Translations under genes and position numbers: made by a program
Shown: piece after piece, positions 7,452 to 17,120 of the stretch
How positions within the stretch are numbered: the first letter of the stretch is position 1
Layout: each line of letters starts with the position of its first letter
Source of the DNA: Amoeboaphelidium occidentale
Lineage: Eukaryota > Aphelidiomycota > Aphelidea
Assembly (NCBI GenBank): GCA_023515795.1
Contig: JALGPX010000071.1
Location: 30,282-57,348 of the forward strand
Direction: 5' to 3'
Length of the DNA: 27,067 bases
Notes under the pieces: generated by a model
What the model saw: only the letters and a program-made list of their open reading frames with translations
Database searches by the model: none
Told to the model about the DNA's origin: nothing

Positions 7452-9074
7452 TTAAAGTTTTGAAGATGATGTTGCAGTAACAATTGCGTCATACATTTGC
7501 GTCGTCAAGAACTCGGCATAGTCTTTTCCTTGTGAAGTTTTCCATAAGTAATCCTTAGCAAGGTCAAACTTTGTTGCAGAATACTTTGCACCCATGGATT
7601 TCTTCAATGAACTGATCTCATCATCGATAGCCTTTAGCACAACTTCAGGAGTAACAATAACACCCTCTGCAGTGCGGACAGAATGCTTAACCCATTGCCA
7701 TAACTGTGATCTCGAAATTTCCGCAGTTGCAGCATCCTCCATCAAATTATGGATCGGAACACAACCAGAACCACGCAACCAAGCTTCCATGTACTGCAAA
7801 GCAATTGAAACATTCAATCTAATTCCATTCAAAGTGATATTTCCTGGAAAGTTGACATTCAGCAAATCTTTTGCAGTGACAGTAACATCTTCTCTGCGAA
7901 CATGCATTTGATTAGGTCCCAACATGTGACGATCAAAAATGTCTTTAGCAAGACCAACTAATGCAGGATGAGCAACCCATGTACCATCATGACCAGCAGT
8001 AACTTCTCTAATCTTGTCTTTTGTTACTTTGTCCATTGCAACAGAATTGGCAGCATCGTCGCCCTTAATTGGAATCTGAGCAGCCATACCACCCATAGCA
8101 TGAACGCCTCTCTTGTGACATGTTTTAATCAATAATCTCACGTATGCATCCATAAACGGAACAGTCATCGTTACATCACCTCTATCAGGAAGAATGAACG
8201 AAGGATGATTACGGAACTTCTTGATCACACTGAAAATGTAATCCCAACGACCACAATTCAAACCAGCAGAATGTTGTCTCAATTCGTAAATGATTTCTTC
8301 CATCTCAAATGCAGCAAGAATGGTTTCAATCAGAACAGTTGCACGAATGGTACCTCTTCTGATACCCAAAATATCCTGCGCCAAGTTGAAAACATCATTC
8401 CATAGACGTGCCTCCAAGTGGGATTCCATCTTTGGCAAGTAAAAGTACGGACCAAAGCCGTTTTCTAATGACTTCTTTGCATTATGAAAGAAGTACAAAC
8501 CAAAGTCAAACAAACTGGCAGAGCACGGACAACCATCAACAAGGAAATGCTTCTCTTCCATATGCCAACCACGTGGTCTGACCAATAGCGTTGCGATCTT
8601 TCCGTCATCCCTCAAGCGATACTGTTTACCATTCTCAGCAGTAAAAGAGATCGTGCCTGCAACAGCATCCCTCATATTAACCTGACCACTCAAAACATTA
8701 TCCCAAGTCGGAGCATTTGAATCTTCAAAGTCTGCCATAAACTGAGTAGCTCCGGAGTTCAAAGCGTTGATGACCATTTTGCGGTCGACAGGTCCTGTGA
8801 TTTCGACTCTTCTGTCCGTAAGCCCAGGGCTTGGTGGCGCACCCAACCAGGAAGGATCATTACGAATAAGTTCAGTTTCCTTCAGAAAATCCGGTAGCTT
8901 TCCAGCATCTAATTCAGCCTGTCTTGCAACACGAGCCCTTAGCAATGAAACTCTTCTACTGTTAAAAGTTCTGTGCAGAGTTGCGACAAATTCCAAAGCA
9001 GCGGGACTCAAAATTTCCTTTTGCTCAGTCGAAGTGACTTTTCCAGCGATTACGACTCCTTTCGGTAACGTCAT
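7452..9074 (-). CDS. MLS1: Malate synthase, peroxisomal (glyoxylate cycle)
   Basis: Condenses acetyl-CoA with glyoxylate to malate, the second specific step of the glyoxylate cycle, needed for growth on fatty acids and C2 compounds. The 540-residue length is normal for fungal and plant enzymes. The start [13 protein letters not shown] matches the usual N-terminus of the family; the frame extends further upstream only to a TTG codon, so no leader is claimed. Active-site features are the MADFEDS block (113-119), the catalytic arginine in VRPRGW (R166), IET and GRWDY (about 249-278), and the catalytic aspartate in MEDAATAE (D447). The protein ends in Ser-Lys-Leu, a perfect PTS1 signal, so it should act in peroxisomes or glyoxysomes. 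No intron is needed. It lies 35 bp upstream of COQ8 on the same strand. Confidence 0.97.
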   Translation of the reverse strand: MTLPKGVVIAGKVTSTEQKEILSPAALEFVATLHRTFNSRRVSLLRARVARQAELDAGKLPDFLKETELIRNDPSWLGAPPSPGLTDRRVEITGPVDRKMVINALNSGATQFMADFEDSNAPTWDNVLSGQVNMRDAVAGTISFTAENGKQYRLRDDGKIATLLVRPRGWHMEEKHFLVDGCPCSASLFDFGLYFFHNAKKSLENGFGPYFYLPKMESHLEARLWNDVFNLAQDILGIRRGTIRATVLIETILAAFEMEEIIYELRQHSAGLNCGRWDYIFSVIKKFRNHPSFILPDRGDVTMTVPFMDAYVRLLIKTCHKRGVHAMGGMAAQIPIKGDDAANSVAMDKVTKDKIREVTAGHDGTWVAHPALVGLAKDIFDRHMLGPNQMHVRREDVTVTAKDLLNVNFPGNITLNGIRLNVSIALQYMEAWLRGSGCVPIHNLMEDAATAEISRSQLWQWVKHSVRTAEGVIVTPEVVLKAIDDEISSLKKSMGAKYSATKFDLAKDYLWKTSQGKDYAEFLTTQMYDAIVTATSSSKL

Positions 9075-9469
9075 TGTTGTTACAAGAATTTTTGGGAAAT
9101 GTTTTGGCTTGTGTGTGGTGAAACAGCGCTGATTCGATACAAAATTCACACTGTTCAAAGAGTGTAGGGCGCATCCTTTATTTTGTCGATAAATAGAGCT
9201 GCGTCTTTTATGCAGCGGTCACAGATTTTTTCACTCAGACCTGCCGCCTGAAATACGGTAAGTCTATTTAATTTACATACACACTTCGCTCGCAAATGTT
9301 CTCATTAACTTCAAGTAAAATCTTTGAAAACTTCAGAGGTACCAGTATTGTATTTAGGACCGATATAACAACAGCTTCCATGGCGGAAAGAGATGTAACA
9401 TCTATCATATTTTTCTTAAGACTGAGGTGAACCAGCGGTGGAGGGATTCGAAAGGGATGAACGCGGGCT
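9075..9469. other. Intergenic region upstream of malate synthase
   Basis: This 395-bp region contains the malate synthase promoter and the 3' flank of the PD-(D/E)XK gene. A weak 5-bp hairpin (9198-9202 with 9212-9216) and an AT-rich ATAAATAG element are present. A 74-codon minus-strand frame (9268-9492) has no recognisable protein character. No RNA gene was seen. Confidence 0.45.
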
Positions 9470-10538
9470 CTACTTGAATGATTCCTGCACAACGAAGTAA
9501 ACGTGTCTATATACGTCGTTCACTTCTTCTTCGATGTAACTGTTGACGTTCAAGAACAACTCCTTAGATTCCTTTGCCACGCCGTCTTGATTAATGCACA
9601 GAAATTTCCACGAGGCGCCGCTTGTGTGAATGCCTAATGCGTGGTGGTTAACCTTATTCTTGATTTTGCGTTGATAGTACAGGCTGGCACATTCGGCAAA
9701 GTATTGATTACTGGGTGAAACAACATCCTTTTTTGCTTCAACGACGATGAGATGTGGTTCATCCCTATGCTGGCGATGACACACGCTGTAATCGATCTGT
9801 CCATTCAGACGCCGACGCTTTTCCTTATTCTGCACCGACATTGTAAACTCGGGAATAATCATCAACTCCGGAAACATGGCAACAATTTCGCGCAAAAACA
9901 AGTCAATAACAGTCCGACGACTCGCTTCAGAATTCATAAAGAACACTGATGCATTTTTCTTGTACAATGCAACAAACTCATCGCTGGGGACTAAATCGGC
10001 ATTAATGGCGATGGAATCCCACCCCTGCTTCAACTCGTAATCAACACCAGTAGTCGCTAAAACGTGCTCCGGCGTAGCTTGCCTGAATGTTTGTTTTACT
10101 GTCATAGGCTCCTCAACGATGCCTACCACACTGTTAGTCTTCAGGCTAACATAAGAATACTGCTTACCCTTGGGCTCTCCAGTCACCTTGATGGCCGTCT
10201 TTCCAGCGAATGAGAGGAGAGAGTCGCCGTGCTCATCAGCGCCAATGAGGAATGCCTCGCCATCCTCAATCTCCTTAAGCGTCTTGACGTCTAACTCATC
10301 CTTCAAATCGCGAACGGGCAATTTTCCTTCGGGCGTCAGNNNNNNNNNNNNNNNNNNNNNCATCAGCGCCAATGAGGAATGCCTCGCCACCCTCAATCTC
10401 CTTAAGCGTCTTGACGTCTAACTCATCCTTCAAATCGCGAACGGGCAATTTTCCTTCGGGCGTCAGTTTAGTGTCAGTTTCCTTGACCACAACAGTGGAG
10501 TCTTTTGTCTGGTAAAATTTGACGCTGATGTCTGCCAT
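9470..10538 (-). CDS. PD-(D/E)XK nuclease-like protein, Crinkler-reminiscent (spans an assembly join)
   Basis: The frame is broken by 21 N (10340-10360) between two unmerged copies of a 106-bp overlap (10234-10339 and 10361-10466, one substitution). Collapsing one copy gives 313 residues starting MADISVKFYQ. A glutamate in a helix after SRRTVIDLFLRE (E175) is followed by NGQIDYSV (D207), then LIVVEAKK (E225, K227). A helix with QYFAECASLYYQR comes after that. This order, E - D - ExK on a beta strand - Q helix, is the PD-(D/E)XK nuclease core. Fungal proteins with such C-terminal domains are often grouped with Crinkler-type (CRN) proteins. The first 110 residues are not a clear CRN header, and no signal peptide is seen. 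Alternatives are a domesticated transposon nuclease or a transferred restriction-like enzyme. I am sure of the motif, less of the role. Confidence 0.75.
10234..10466. other. Unmerged contig overlap with 21-N gap
   Basis: 10234-10339 and 10361-10466 (106 bp each) differ at one base (GCCATCC versus GCCACCC). The N-run at 10340-10360 separates them. The real sequence contains this segment once. Confidence 0.9.
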
Positions 10539-10937
10539 TTCTGTAATCTTTTTGTGGGAAAGAAGATCGGAGAAATATGCGTCACGGCAGTCGGGGTTCT
10601 GATTGGATCAAAAATGATATATCTCTCTAAGGATAAAAGGTTCGTTAAGGATATGGAAAGCGGATTTCATTAACCAAGAATAGATCAACTATAGCTTCTC
10701 AATAAGTGTAACGGACCTCTTGTCTTACACTCGTCAATCGACTCCCTCAAACACATCTGAGCAACGGTTGATGAAGAGCTACCGCGCAATGGTCTCACTT
10801 GATCAGTCAATAGATCAATGTCGCGGCCAATGTCTTAATTATCAATCCTGAAGCCATCCTTCTTCTCCATGGATGAAGTCCGAAGTTTGCTATAGAAAAT
10901 TCCGGATGCGAGGACTACGAAATACTCTATTTCGCTC
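10539..10937. other. Intergenic region upstream of the PD-(D/E)XK gene
   Basis: A 399-bp gap between two minus-strand genes. A minus-strand frame at 10870-10685 starts MEKKDGFRIDN, meets an in-frame TAA at codon 12, then stays open for 49 codons (DIGRDIDLLTDQVRP onward) to a TGA. It could be a decayed small gene or chance. The TTGATGA (10768-10774) and CTGA (10849-10852) elements resemble C and D boxes, but no terminal stem supports a snoRNA. Confidence 0.4.
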
Positions 10938-12491
10938 TTATTTTTTAGTGAGATCGTTAATGAACTGTATCAATGTCCTTGTAGGGCGACCTGACATGCC
11001 CTTGATATCGTGTCCTTGCGTCGATGAGGATTGCATTACACCTGCCATATCAATATGAGCCCATTTATCGTTCTTGTCGACAACTGCAAACTCTTTTAAG
11101 AATGATGCTGCAGTACATGCACCAGCGCCTCTTCCGCCGACGTTTCTTAAATCTGCTACGTCGCTCTTGATTTGTTTTGAGTATTGAGGATGCAACGGCA
11201 TATTCCATAAATGATCACCAGTTGTTTTACCAGCACTGGATAGTTTCGAGACAAGTTCATCTGATGTTGAAAAGAAACCAGCCATTGCATATCCTAATGC
11301 GACATCCATTGCACCAGTAAGAGTAGCAACGTCAATAGTATACTTGCTCTTGAATGTTTTTCTAGCGTACACCAAAGCGTCTGCAAGAATTAATCGACCT
11401 TCAGCGTCAGTATTATCAATTTCAATGGATTTTCCATTAGAAGCGTATACAATATCACCAGGCTTTGTTGCTTTTCCTGACGGCATGTTCTCACAAAGAG
11501 GAACACAAACAGCAACATTCAGAGGAACGTTCAAATCTGAAACAGCTTTTAAAGTGGACAAAACAACTGCAGCTCCTCCCATATCTCCCTTCATTGCCGC
11601 CATACCAGCACTTGGCTTAATAGATATTCCACCAGAGTCAAAAGTCACACCTTTACCAACCAGAACAACATCATATTCGTCTGAACTTGGATTCCCTTTA
11701 TGAACAGCAGAGACAAATCGTGGCTCTTCCTCTGAGCCTCTAGTAACAGCCATAAATGCATTCATATTCTGCGAATTAATCCATTCTCTATCGAAAACTT
11801 CAACTTGGCATTTACTCAAAAGTTCTGCAGCTTCACTAGCAAAATTAGTTGGCGTCAAATGATTGCTAGGCATCTCCATCCAACTTCTTGCCTGATTTTG
11901 AGCTTCAGCATAGATTTTACCACTCTCAAAGTTCCAACCATTAACGTCTATGAAACTATTCTCATTTGTCTTTTCCGAGCCAACATACAAATCAATTGAT
12001 GGTGTATTGACCTTTGCTGCACTCATAAACTTATTGAATTTGTAAGAGCCCAAGTAAGCACCTTCAGCAGCAGCGTGGATATTTGACATGGGATCAAGAA
12101 ATACGTTCTCAACTTGTCCCAAAGCTCTTATGCCATTCCCTGCAGCGACACGAGTATTATCCAGTAAGTCTTCCAAATTTGTATCCTCCTGACGTTCTCC
12201 TAAGCCAACCATGGAAACTTTTAATACTTCATTTTCTGTGCCTTCATTATCCTTCTGTGTTGTTGCATATGTTAATAACTGATTGCCTGATTTCCCAATT
12301 GATTCCTTAAGAGCATGAAGAACAGGCAATAAACTCTTATTCCCAAGCAAAAACGAACGCGTTGATGGTGTACACAATGACAGTAAAGCGTCGTCAGTTA
12401 AAATGTCTCCCTTCTTTAAGTACGGTGAATCATAGAAGCCAAGCACGTAGCCTTTTCGAACAGTCGACACAAAGCGCCTTGATATGATCAT
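10938..12491 (-). CDS. Leucyl aminopeptidase, peptidase family M17
   Basis: A two-zinc or manganese exopeptidase that removes N-terminal residues, especially leucine, and takes part in peptide and glutathione turnover. The 517-residue protein has the poorly conserved N-terminal domain (about 1-190) and the catalytic C-terminal domain. Metal and active-site residues are visible: K280 and D285 in VGKGVTFDSGG, K292, D303 in MKGDMGG, and the family signature NTDAEGRL (360-367). The catalytic arginine is the one in that signature. The start MIISRRFVSTVRKG is basic and without acidic residues, so mitochondrial targeting is plausible. No intron is needed. It is divergent from the Pumilio gene across about 330 bp. 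Confidence 0.95.
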   Translation of the reverse strand: MIISRRFVSTVRKGYVLGFYDSPYLKKGDILTDDALLSLCTPSTRSFLLGNKSLLPVLHALKESIGKSGNQLLTYATTQKDNEGTENEVLKVSMVGLGERQEDTNLEDLLDNTRVAAGNGIRALGQVENVFLDPMSNIHAAAEGAYLGSYKFNKFMSAAKVNTPSIDLYVGSEKTNENSFIDVNGWNFESGKIYAEAQNQARSWMEMPSNHLTPTNFASEAAELLSKCQVEVFDREWINSQNMNAFMAVTRGSEEEPRFVSAVHKGNPSSDEYDVVLVGKGVTFDSGGISIKPSAGMAAMKGDMGGAAVVLSTLKAVSDLNVPLNVAVCVPLCENMPSGKATKPGDIVYASNGKSIEIDNTDAEGRLILADALVYARKTFKSKYTIDVATLTGAMDVALGYAMAGFFSTSDELVSKLSSAGKTTGDHLWNMPLHPQYSKQIKSDVADLRNVGGRGAGACTAASFLKEFAVVDKNDKWAHIDMAGVMQSSSTQGHDIKGMSGRPTRTLIQFINDLTKK

Positions 12492-12824
12492 CCTTAAGAA
12501 AACATTATAAAATCGTTACTTTAAGTTCTGGAGTGTATCTTCTTATGATCGTAGCCATACAGCGTATAATGTTTGGTGCTTTCGTAGCTTGTAGTACGGT
12601 GTTTCAAATTCTCAGGAAGAGTGATTGGATATCCAGTTCGTAAGACGGAAAGCGCGTACAGTTTAGCAATAATTTGCCTTGTTTTACTAGTGTTAACATA
12701 ACCTATTGTGTTTGAATGTAATTCTTCACGTGGGATTGTCGCTCATTGAGGCCCAACTGTTTGGGTTCCTGCGCCACAATTACCATTTTCTCTTTGAGAA
12801 TAGAACTGACAGTTTCTTAGTGCC
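12492..12824. promoter_or_regulatory. Divergent promoter region of aminopeptidase and Pumilio genes
   Basis: A 333-bp gap between the start codons at 12491 (minus) and 12825 (plus). It contains one CACGTG palindrome (12727-12732), a site for bHLH factors of the Cbf1/Pho4 type in fungi. There is no other obvious element. The regulatory role is inferred from position only. Confidence 0.4.
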
Positions 12825-15578
12825 ATGGACGGAAATTTCAAGGGGCAATCGCAGCAGCAACAGCAGCAACAGATATCACAGCCCATAGCAAAACCACATG
12901 CACAAGGAAATGTAATTTATACGCGGTGATCATCTAACGCTCTCGTGTAGATGGCTTCGTTTCTTCGCTCCAGACTGGAAAATAATTCTAATGACTTGTT
13001 ACCGTCGCAGAAGGGTGGAATTATCAATCGATCATCATCTGCGCCACCTGTGCAATGGATAAACAGCTCAGATCCGTTGGGCTGCGAAGATGAATCGTTG
13101 TTATTACAACAGAACCAATTGCAGCCTCAGCAACAACAGCAACAACATCCTTATAATACTCAGAATTCTGTTGATCAACGTCAAAATGAGGCATTGAGGG
13201 CACATCCTGATTATGCGACTTATTACTTCAATAATGCTCGCTTGGATCCGCGTCTGCCTCCGCCAATTATTGCACCTGGACAGAGCTGGAAACTGTGGGC
13301 ATCTCCACAAGTTGTACAGCAGCAGCAGCAGCAACAGCAACCTCGTCAGGAACAGGTTGATAATCATTATGAAGCTGATCCTGAATGGCATTTATTGCGA
13401 GCAAATTTACAAGCTGTGACAGAATCGCCCATTGCCGAAAAGCCTCCTGGTGAGCTGCCTTTGGTTTATGGTAGTCCATCAATGAATGGGAATCTTGGAG
13501 TAAACATGGAATCTCTTATGAAAAGTAACAGATCAGATTCTGCTCTAGCATCAAGACTGTTGAACCCCATGTCTAGCCAAGGAAAGAAAAGTCTTGTTGA
13601 TATAATTCAAGAGGATTTTCCACGTACTCCATCGCCTGTATACGCGCAACTGCAACGTCCTCAAACCTCAGTTCCTGCTCCAAGTACATTTATGACAGAA
13701 CAAATGGATATGAGGCTATCATCAAAAACACCTCCACCTGCAGTTATTGGAAATTTAATTGGTGCATCTCTTCCAAGATCTTCTTCTACTCCACCACAAT
13801 CTTTGCACAGAATAAGAATGAATGCTAATCAGGTAGTTGGCGTTTCACCTTTACATCATGACGCTTCAGCAGATTATCAGCCATTTGTGACTAATCAACT
13901 CAGAGCTTTGGATATCAATTCGAGAGATGGCGGTTATGATAATCCATATAATGGCTATTCACAAGCAAACAGCTACGGACATCGCTCAACTCCTTCTCAT
14001 TTTGATCAGTATCATGCTCAGCAGCAGCAGCAGCAACAACATCATCATCAACATCAACAACAACATCAACAGTACAATCAAAAGCAGCCTGTTATGGTTG
14101 CTTCTTTTTATCCTTCAACTGCTCCTCCGGGTTTTAGTTCAAGCCAAGAATTCTATGATTCTCCAAATCAACAACGAAAAGGAAGAAAGAAGAACTACAG
14201 TTATANCATATAATGGCTATTCACAAGCAAACAGCTACGGACATCGCTCAACTCCTTCTCATTTTGATCAGTATCATGCTCAGCAGCAGCAGCAGCAGCA
14301 GCAACAACATCATCATCAACAGTACAATCAAAAGCAGCCTGTTATGGTTGCTTCTTTTTATCCTTCAACTGCTCCTCCAGGTTTTAGTTCAAGCCAAGAA
14401 TTCTATGATTCTCCAAATCAACAACGAAAAGGAAGAAAGAAGAACTACAGTTATAGCGGTGGCCCTGATAATGAAAAGCAGAATGGTCGTTTTGCATCAT
14501 CAGGGAACGCAGTTTTGGATGATTTCAAATTGAACAATCGCACCAGGAAATATCAATTGAATGATGTTTATGGAAATATCGTTGCATTCAGTTGTGATCA
14601 ACACGGATCGAGATTTATTCAACAAAACATCGAAACTGTATCTTCACAAGAGAAAGCAATGGTTTTCAAAGAAGTTATTCCACATGCTCTCAGTCTTATG
14701 ACTGATGTTTTTGCTAATTATGTTATCCAGAAATTCTTTGAGTTTGGATCTCCTCAGCAAAAGACCCAATTGGTAAAAGTAATGCAGGGACATGTCAAAG
14801 AAATAGCTTTCCAAATGTATGGTTGCAGAGTTCTACAGAAGGCTCTGGAATCTATAAGTTTGGAGTTACAGCTCAATCTGATGGATGAGTTGAAGGATAT
14901 AATTTTGCAATGTGTTACTGATCAGAACGGTAACCATGTCGTCCAGAAAGCCGTTGAGCGTATTCCAGCTGAGAAAATTCTTTATATTATTGATGCCACT
15001 CGTGGTCGTGTTCAATCTTTAAGTATGCACCCTTATGGCTGCCGTGTTCTACAACGCGTATTCGAACACTGTCCTGAAGATTTGATATCAGATCATTTGA
15101 AAGAATTACAATCTGCTTGCTATCAACTTGTTCAAGACCAATACGGTAAGTTCCAGAAACTTTCTAATTCACTAATACTTAAGGAAATTATGTTGTTCAA
15201 CATATTCTTGACAAGGGAAGACAGAAGGACCGGGACATTGTCGTTGAGAAGATCAAGGGAAACATTTTGAAATTTAGCACTCACAAATTTGCAAGTAACG
15301 TCGTTGAGAAGTGTTTACTAGTTTCATCACCAGCGGATCGTGTGATTTTGTATGAAGAAGTATGTAATTCATCCACACCTTCTGGAGAGCCAATACTGAT
15401 GGCTATGATGAAGGACCAATATGCAAACTATGTCGTTCAAAAGATGCTGGACATTGCAGACGATAAATTAAGAGGTGATTTGGTTGCAAAGATTCTACCA
15501 ATGTTCCCTCTATTGCGTAAATTTACTTACGGAAAGCATATCATTTCGAAAATCGAGAAATTGAATTTGGTTAACTGA
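12825..15578 (+). CDS. Pumilio-family RNA-binding protein (eight PUF repeats), three exons
   Basis: A sequence-specific binder of mRNA 3' UTRs that represses translation or promotes decay. Exons are 12825-12911, 12951-15145 and 15184-15578, separated by introns of 39 and 38 nt. The N at 14206 joins two unmerged copies (13945-14205 and 14207-14455). Keeping one copy gives an in-frame protein of 804 or 808 residues. Exon 1 encodes MDGNFKGQS plus a Gln run. The long N-terminal region is low-complexity, rich in Gln, His, Pro and Ser. The C-terminal domain has eight repeats whose base-contacting cores are SRFIQ, NYVIQ, CRVLQ, NHVVQ, CRVLQ, NYVVQ, SNVVE and NYVVQ, the same order and contact residues as animal Pumilio. 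The exon 2/3 intron interrupts repeat 6 (QYG|NYVVQ). If exon 1 is not used, translation could start at the ATG at 12951. SOG2 follows 51 bp downstream. Confidence 0.93.
12912..12950 (+). other. 39-nt intron 1 of the Pumilio gene
   Basis: Donor GTAATT, branch-point match CTAAC at 12933-12937, acceptor GTGTAG. It joins a Gln-rich first exon in phase 0 to the long second exon. The alternative is that it is 5' UTR sequence before a start at 12951. Confidence 0.7.
13945..14455. other. Unmerged contig overlap joined by N at 14206
   Basis: 13945-14205 (261 bp) and 14207-14455 (249 bp) are the same part of the Pumilio gene. They differ in the CAG/CAA/CAT repeat that encodes a Gln/His tract (12 bp, four residues) and by one G/A change. 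Each copy ends exactly at the N. Confidence 0.92.
14019..14072 (+). repeat. CAG/CAA/CAT tract encoding Gln/His, length-variable
   Basis: Imperfect trinucleotide repeat in the Pumilio N-terminal region. The other contig shows a different arrangement (from 14280), with more CAG and fewer CAT/CAA units. Smaller Gln-coding tracts occur at 12853-12872, 13126-13146 and 13317-13340. Confidence 0.85.
15146..15183 (+). other. 38-nt intron 2 of the Pumilio gene
   Basis: Donor GTAAGT, branch-like CTAAT/ACTAAT, acceptor ACTTAAG. Splicing restores PUF repeat 6 exactly (QDQYG-NYVVQHILDKG), so this intron is as good as proven by protein homology. Confidence 0.95.
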
Positions 15579-15629
15579 TTATACATTCATTAATTCATTT
15601 TGCAAGAAATAAAGCATTTCGTTTCAACA

Positions 15630-17120
15630 ATGAGCGTCTCAACAGAAGCAACAAAGCTTATAGAGGTCTGCGCAGAGGAGAACCAGGAGAATTTGGATCT
15701 TACAGGAAAGCAACTTGAAATTGTGCCAATATCAGACTTTGATCGCAACCACACCGTTTACACTGCGCTGGTCAGACTCGCTTTGGGCAACAATGTCCTG
15801 ACGAAGCTCCCTGATGAAATGACTAGGTTTGAGAACTTGAAGTATCTAAATATAAAGAATAATAACTTGAAACGATTCCCTGCTGTGCTATGTCAGTTAC
15901 ATTTGGAGATTTTGGATATCAGTCGAAATAAGATTACAAAGTTGCCCAATGAGTTCGGGTCGCTGATGAATCTCAAAGTGCTCAACATAGCAAAGAACAA
16001 GTTGCTTTTTGTACCGAATTATATCAGCAGAATGGGTCATCTACAGATTCTGAAGTTGGATGGAAATCCTTTGAAGTTTCCACCTGAAGAAGTGATCACA
16101 CGAAAGCCCGGTGAAGCTGATGAGATTTGGTTAAAGAATTTAAAGGAATATCTGACATATGCTGAATCTGGGGATCTAGAGAATATGATCGAAAAAGCTG
16201 AACAATTAAGAGGTCCTAATGAAAGAGTTCTGGGCTTAATCTCTGACGTCGAAACAAAATATCTTCAGTTTCAAGCTGAATTTACCTCAAAACGTAACGA
16301 AGAATTCAGTCTGCATTATGAGGTTCACAAGAGTATCATATTCTATTCTTATTCTTTGATCGTTTCGCTGAAGCATTTACTGTTGCACACTCAAGATCTT
16401 CCTTCTGAGAAGAAGCTTGTCTCAGTTATATCAAGAATATGCGTCAAACTAGTGGAGCTCATGGTTAATGCGAAGGGAAAGACAGAAGGAGAACTTGACT
16501 TATTCACGCAGACTCTATTGGAAACAGTGTCATCAGTGAAATCTTTATTTGTATTCTTGAAGCAAGAACAGTCACTAGCATCGAAAAAGCTAATGATGGA
16601 CATCTATGTGGTATCGTGCGGTGTTAAGGAGTGCTATGAACTTATACAGAGCTACACATACTTTAGGACAAAATCGGTTTCATCATCAAGTGAAGTTGGT
16701 TCGTTTCAAGGACCTCTTGACAGGGCTTCTAGTGCAGCTTCAATAAGAGGCGTTGGTTCAAACGTTGGTACATCGACTAGTTCGTTATATGAAGCTCTCT
16801 GTATACTATCTCAGAACTTTACTCAGACGATATCACTATTGGAAAGTTTGGAGATGAAATTGCCTCAGAACACTGCACCTTTAAAGAAATTCTTGGCATC
16901 TTTCACGACACAAGAGAACGAAGAAAATGCAAGGCAGTTCTTACAGATTACTGATGATAAGCAATTAAGGAAGCAGAGCGGGTTCGCAGTTATTGAGGTT
17001 ACAAAGTTCATTCGCGACCTTAAAATTATATCTGAAACAACAGACTTTTCGAGAGATCTCAAATCATCGCTCCATTCTTTAGCCACGAACGCGAAATTCG
17101 TGGCTAGGAACCTCAAATAA
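15630..17120 (+). CDS. SOG2: Leucine-rich-repeat protein of the RAM signalling network, SOG2 type
   Basis: Sog2 is a component of the fungal RAM network, which controls the NDR kinase Cbk1 (with Mob2, Kic1, Hym1 and Tao3) in polarised growth and cell separation. The start MSVSTEATKLIEVC is the first ATG; the frame runs upstream only to a TTG. The 496-residue protein has about five leucine-rich repeats (residues about 50-160) with cores such as LKYLNIKNNNLKRFP and LEILDISRNKITKLP, ending in the typical GNPLKFPPEEV cap. A long helical region follows (about 200-490), matching in position the RAM/SOG2 domain. A Ser-rich loop (KSVSSSSEVGS ... RASSAASIRG) inside it is a likely phosphorylation zone. 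No intron is needed. This gene is the best indicator that the organism is a fungus. Confidence 0.82.
   Translation: MSVSTEATKLIEVCAEENQENLDLTGKQLEIVPISDFDRNHTVYTALVRLALGNNVLTKLPDEMTRFENLKYLNIKNNNLKRFPAVLCQLHLEILDISRNKITKLPNEFGSLMNLKVLNIAKNKLLFVPNYISRMGHLQILKLDGNPLKFPPEEVITRKPGEADEIWLKNLKEYLTYAESGDLENMIEKAEQLRGPNERVLGLISDVETKYLQFQAEFTSKRNEEFSLHYEVHKSIIFYSYSLIVSLKHLLLHTQDLPSEKKLVSVISRICVKLVELMVNAKGKTEGELDLFTQTLLETVSSVKSLFVFLKQEQSLASKKLMMDIYVVSCGVKECYELIQSYTYFRTKSVSSSSEVGSFQGPLDRASSAASIRGVGSNVGTSTSSLYEALCILSQNFTQTISLLESLEMKLPQNTAPLKKFLASFTTQENEENARQFLQITDDKQLRKQSGFAVIEVTKFIRDLKIISETTDFSRDLKSSLHSLATNAKFVARNLK

Noticed and set aside
9075-9158. N-terminal extension of malate synthase that looks like a mitochondrial leader
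   Set aside because: The extension begins at a TTG with no in-frame ATG, and the family normally starts at the MTLPKGV methionine; the C-terminal SKL indicates peroxisomes.
9268-9492. 74-codon minus-strand frame
   Set aside because: It overlaps the end of the nuclease-like gene and shows no domain or bias.
10768-10852. C/D box snoRNA suggested by TTGATGA and CTGA
   Set aside because: No terminal stem brings the boxes together and no rRNA-complementary guide could be recognised.
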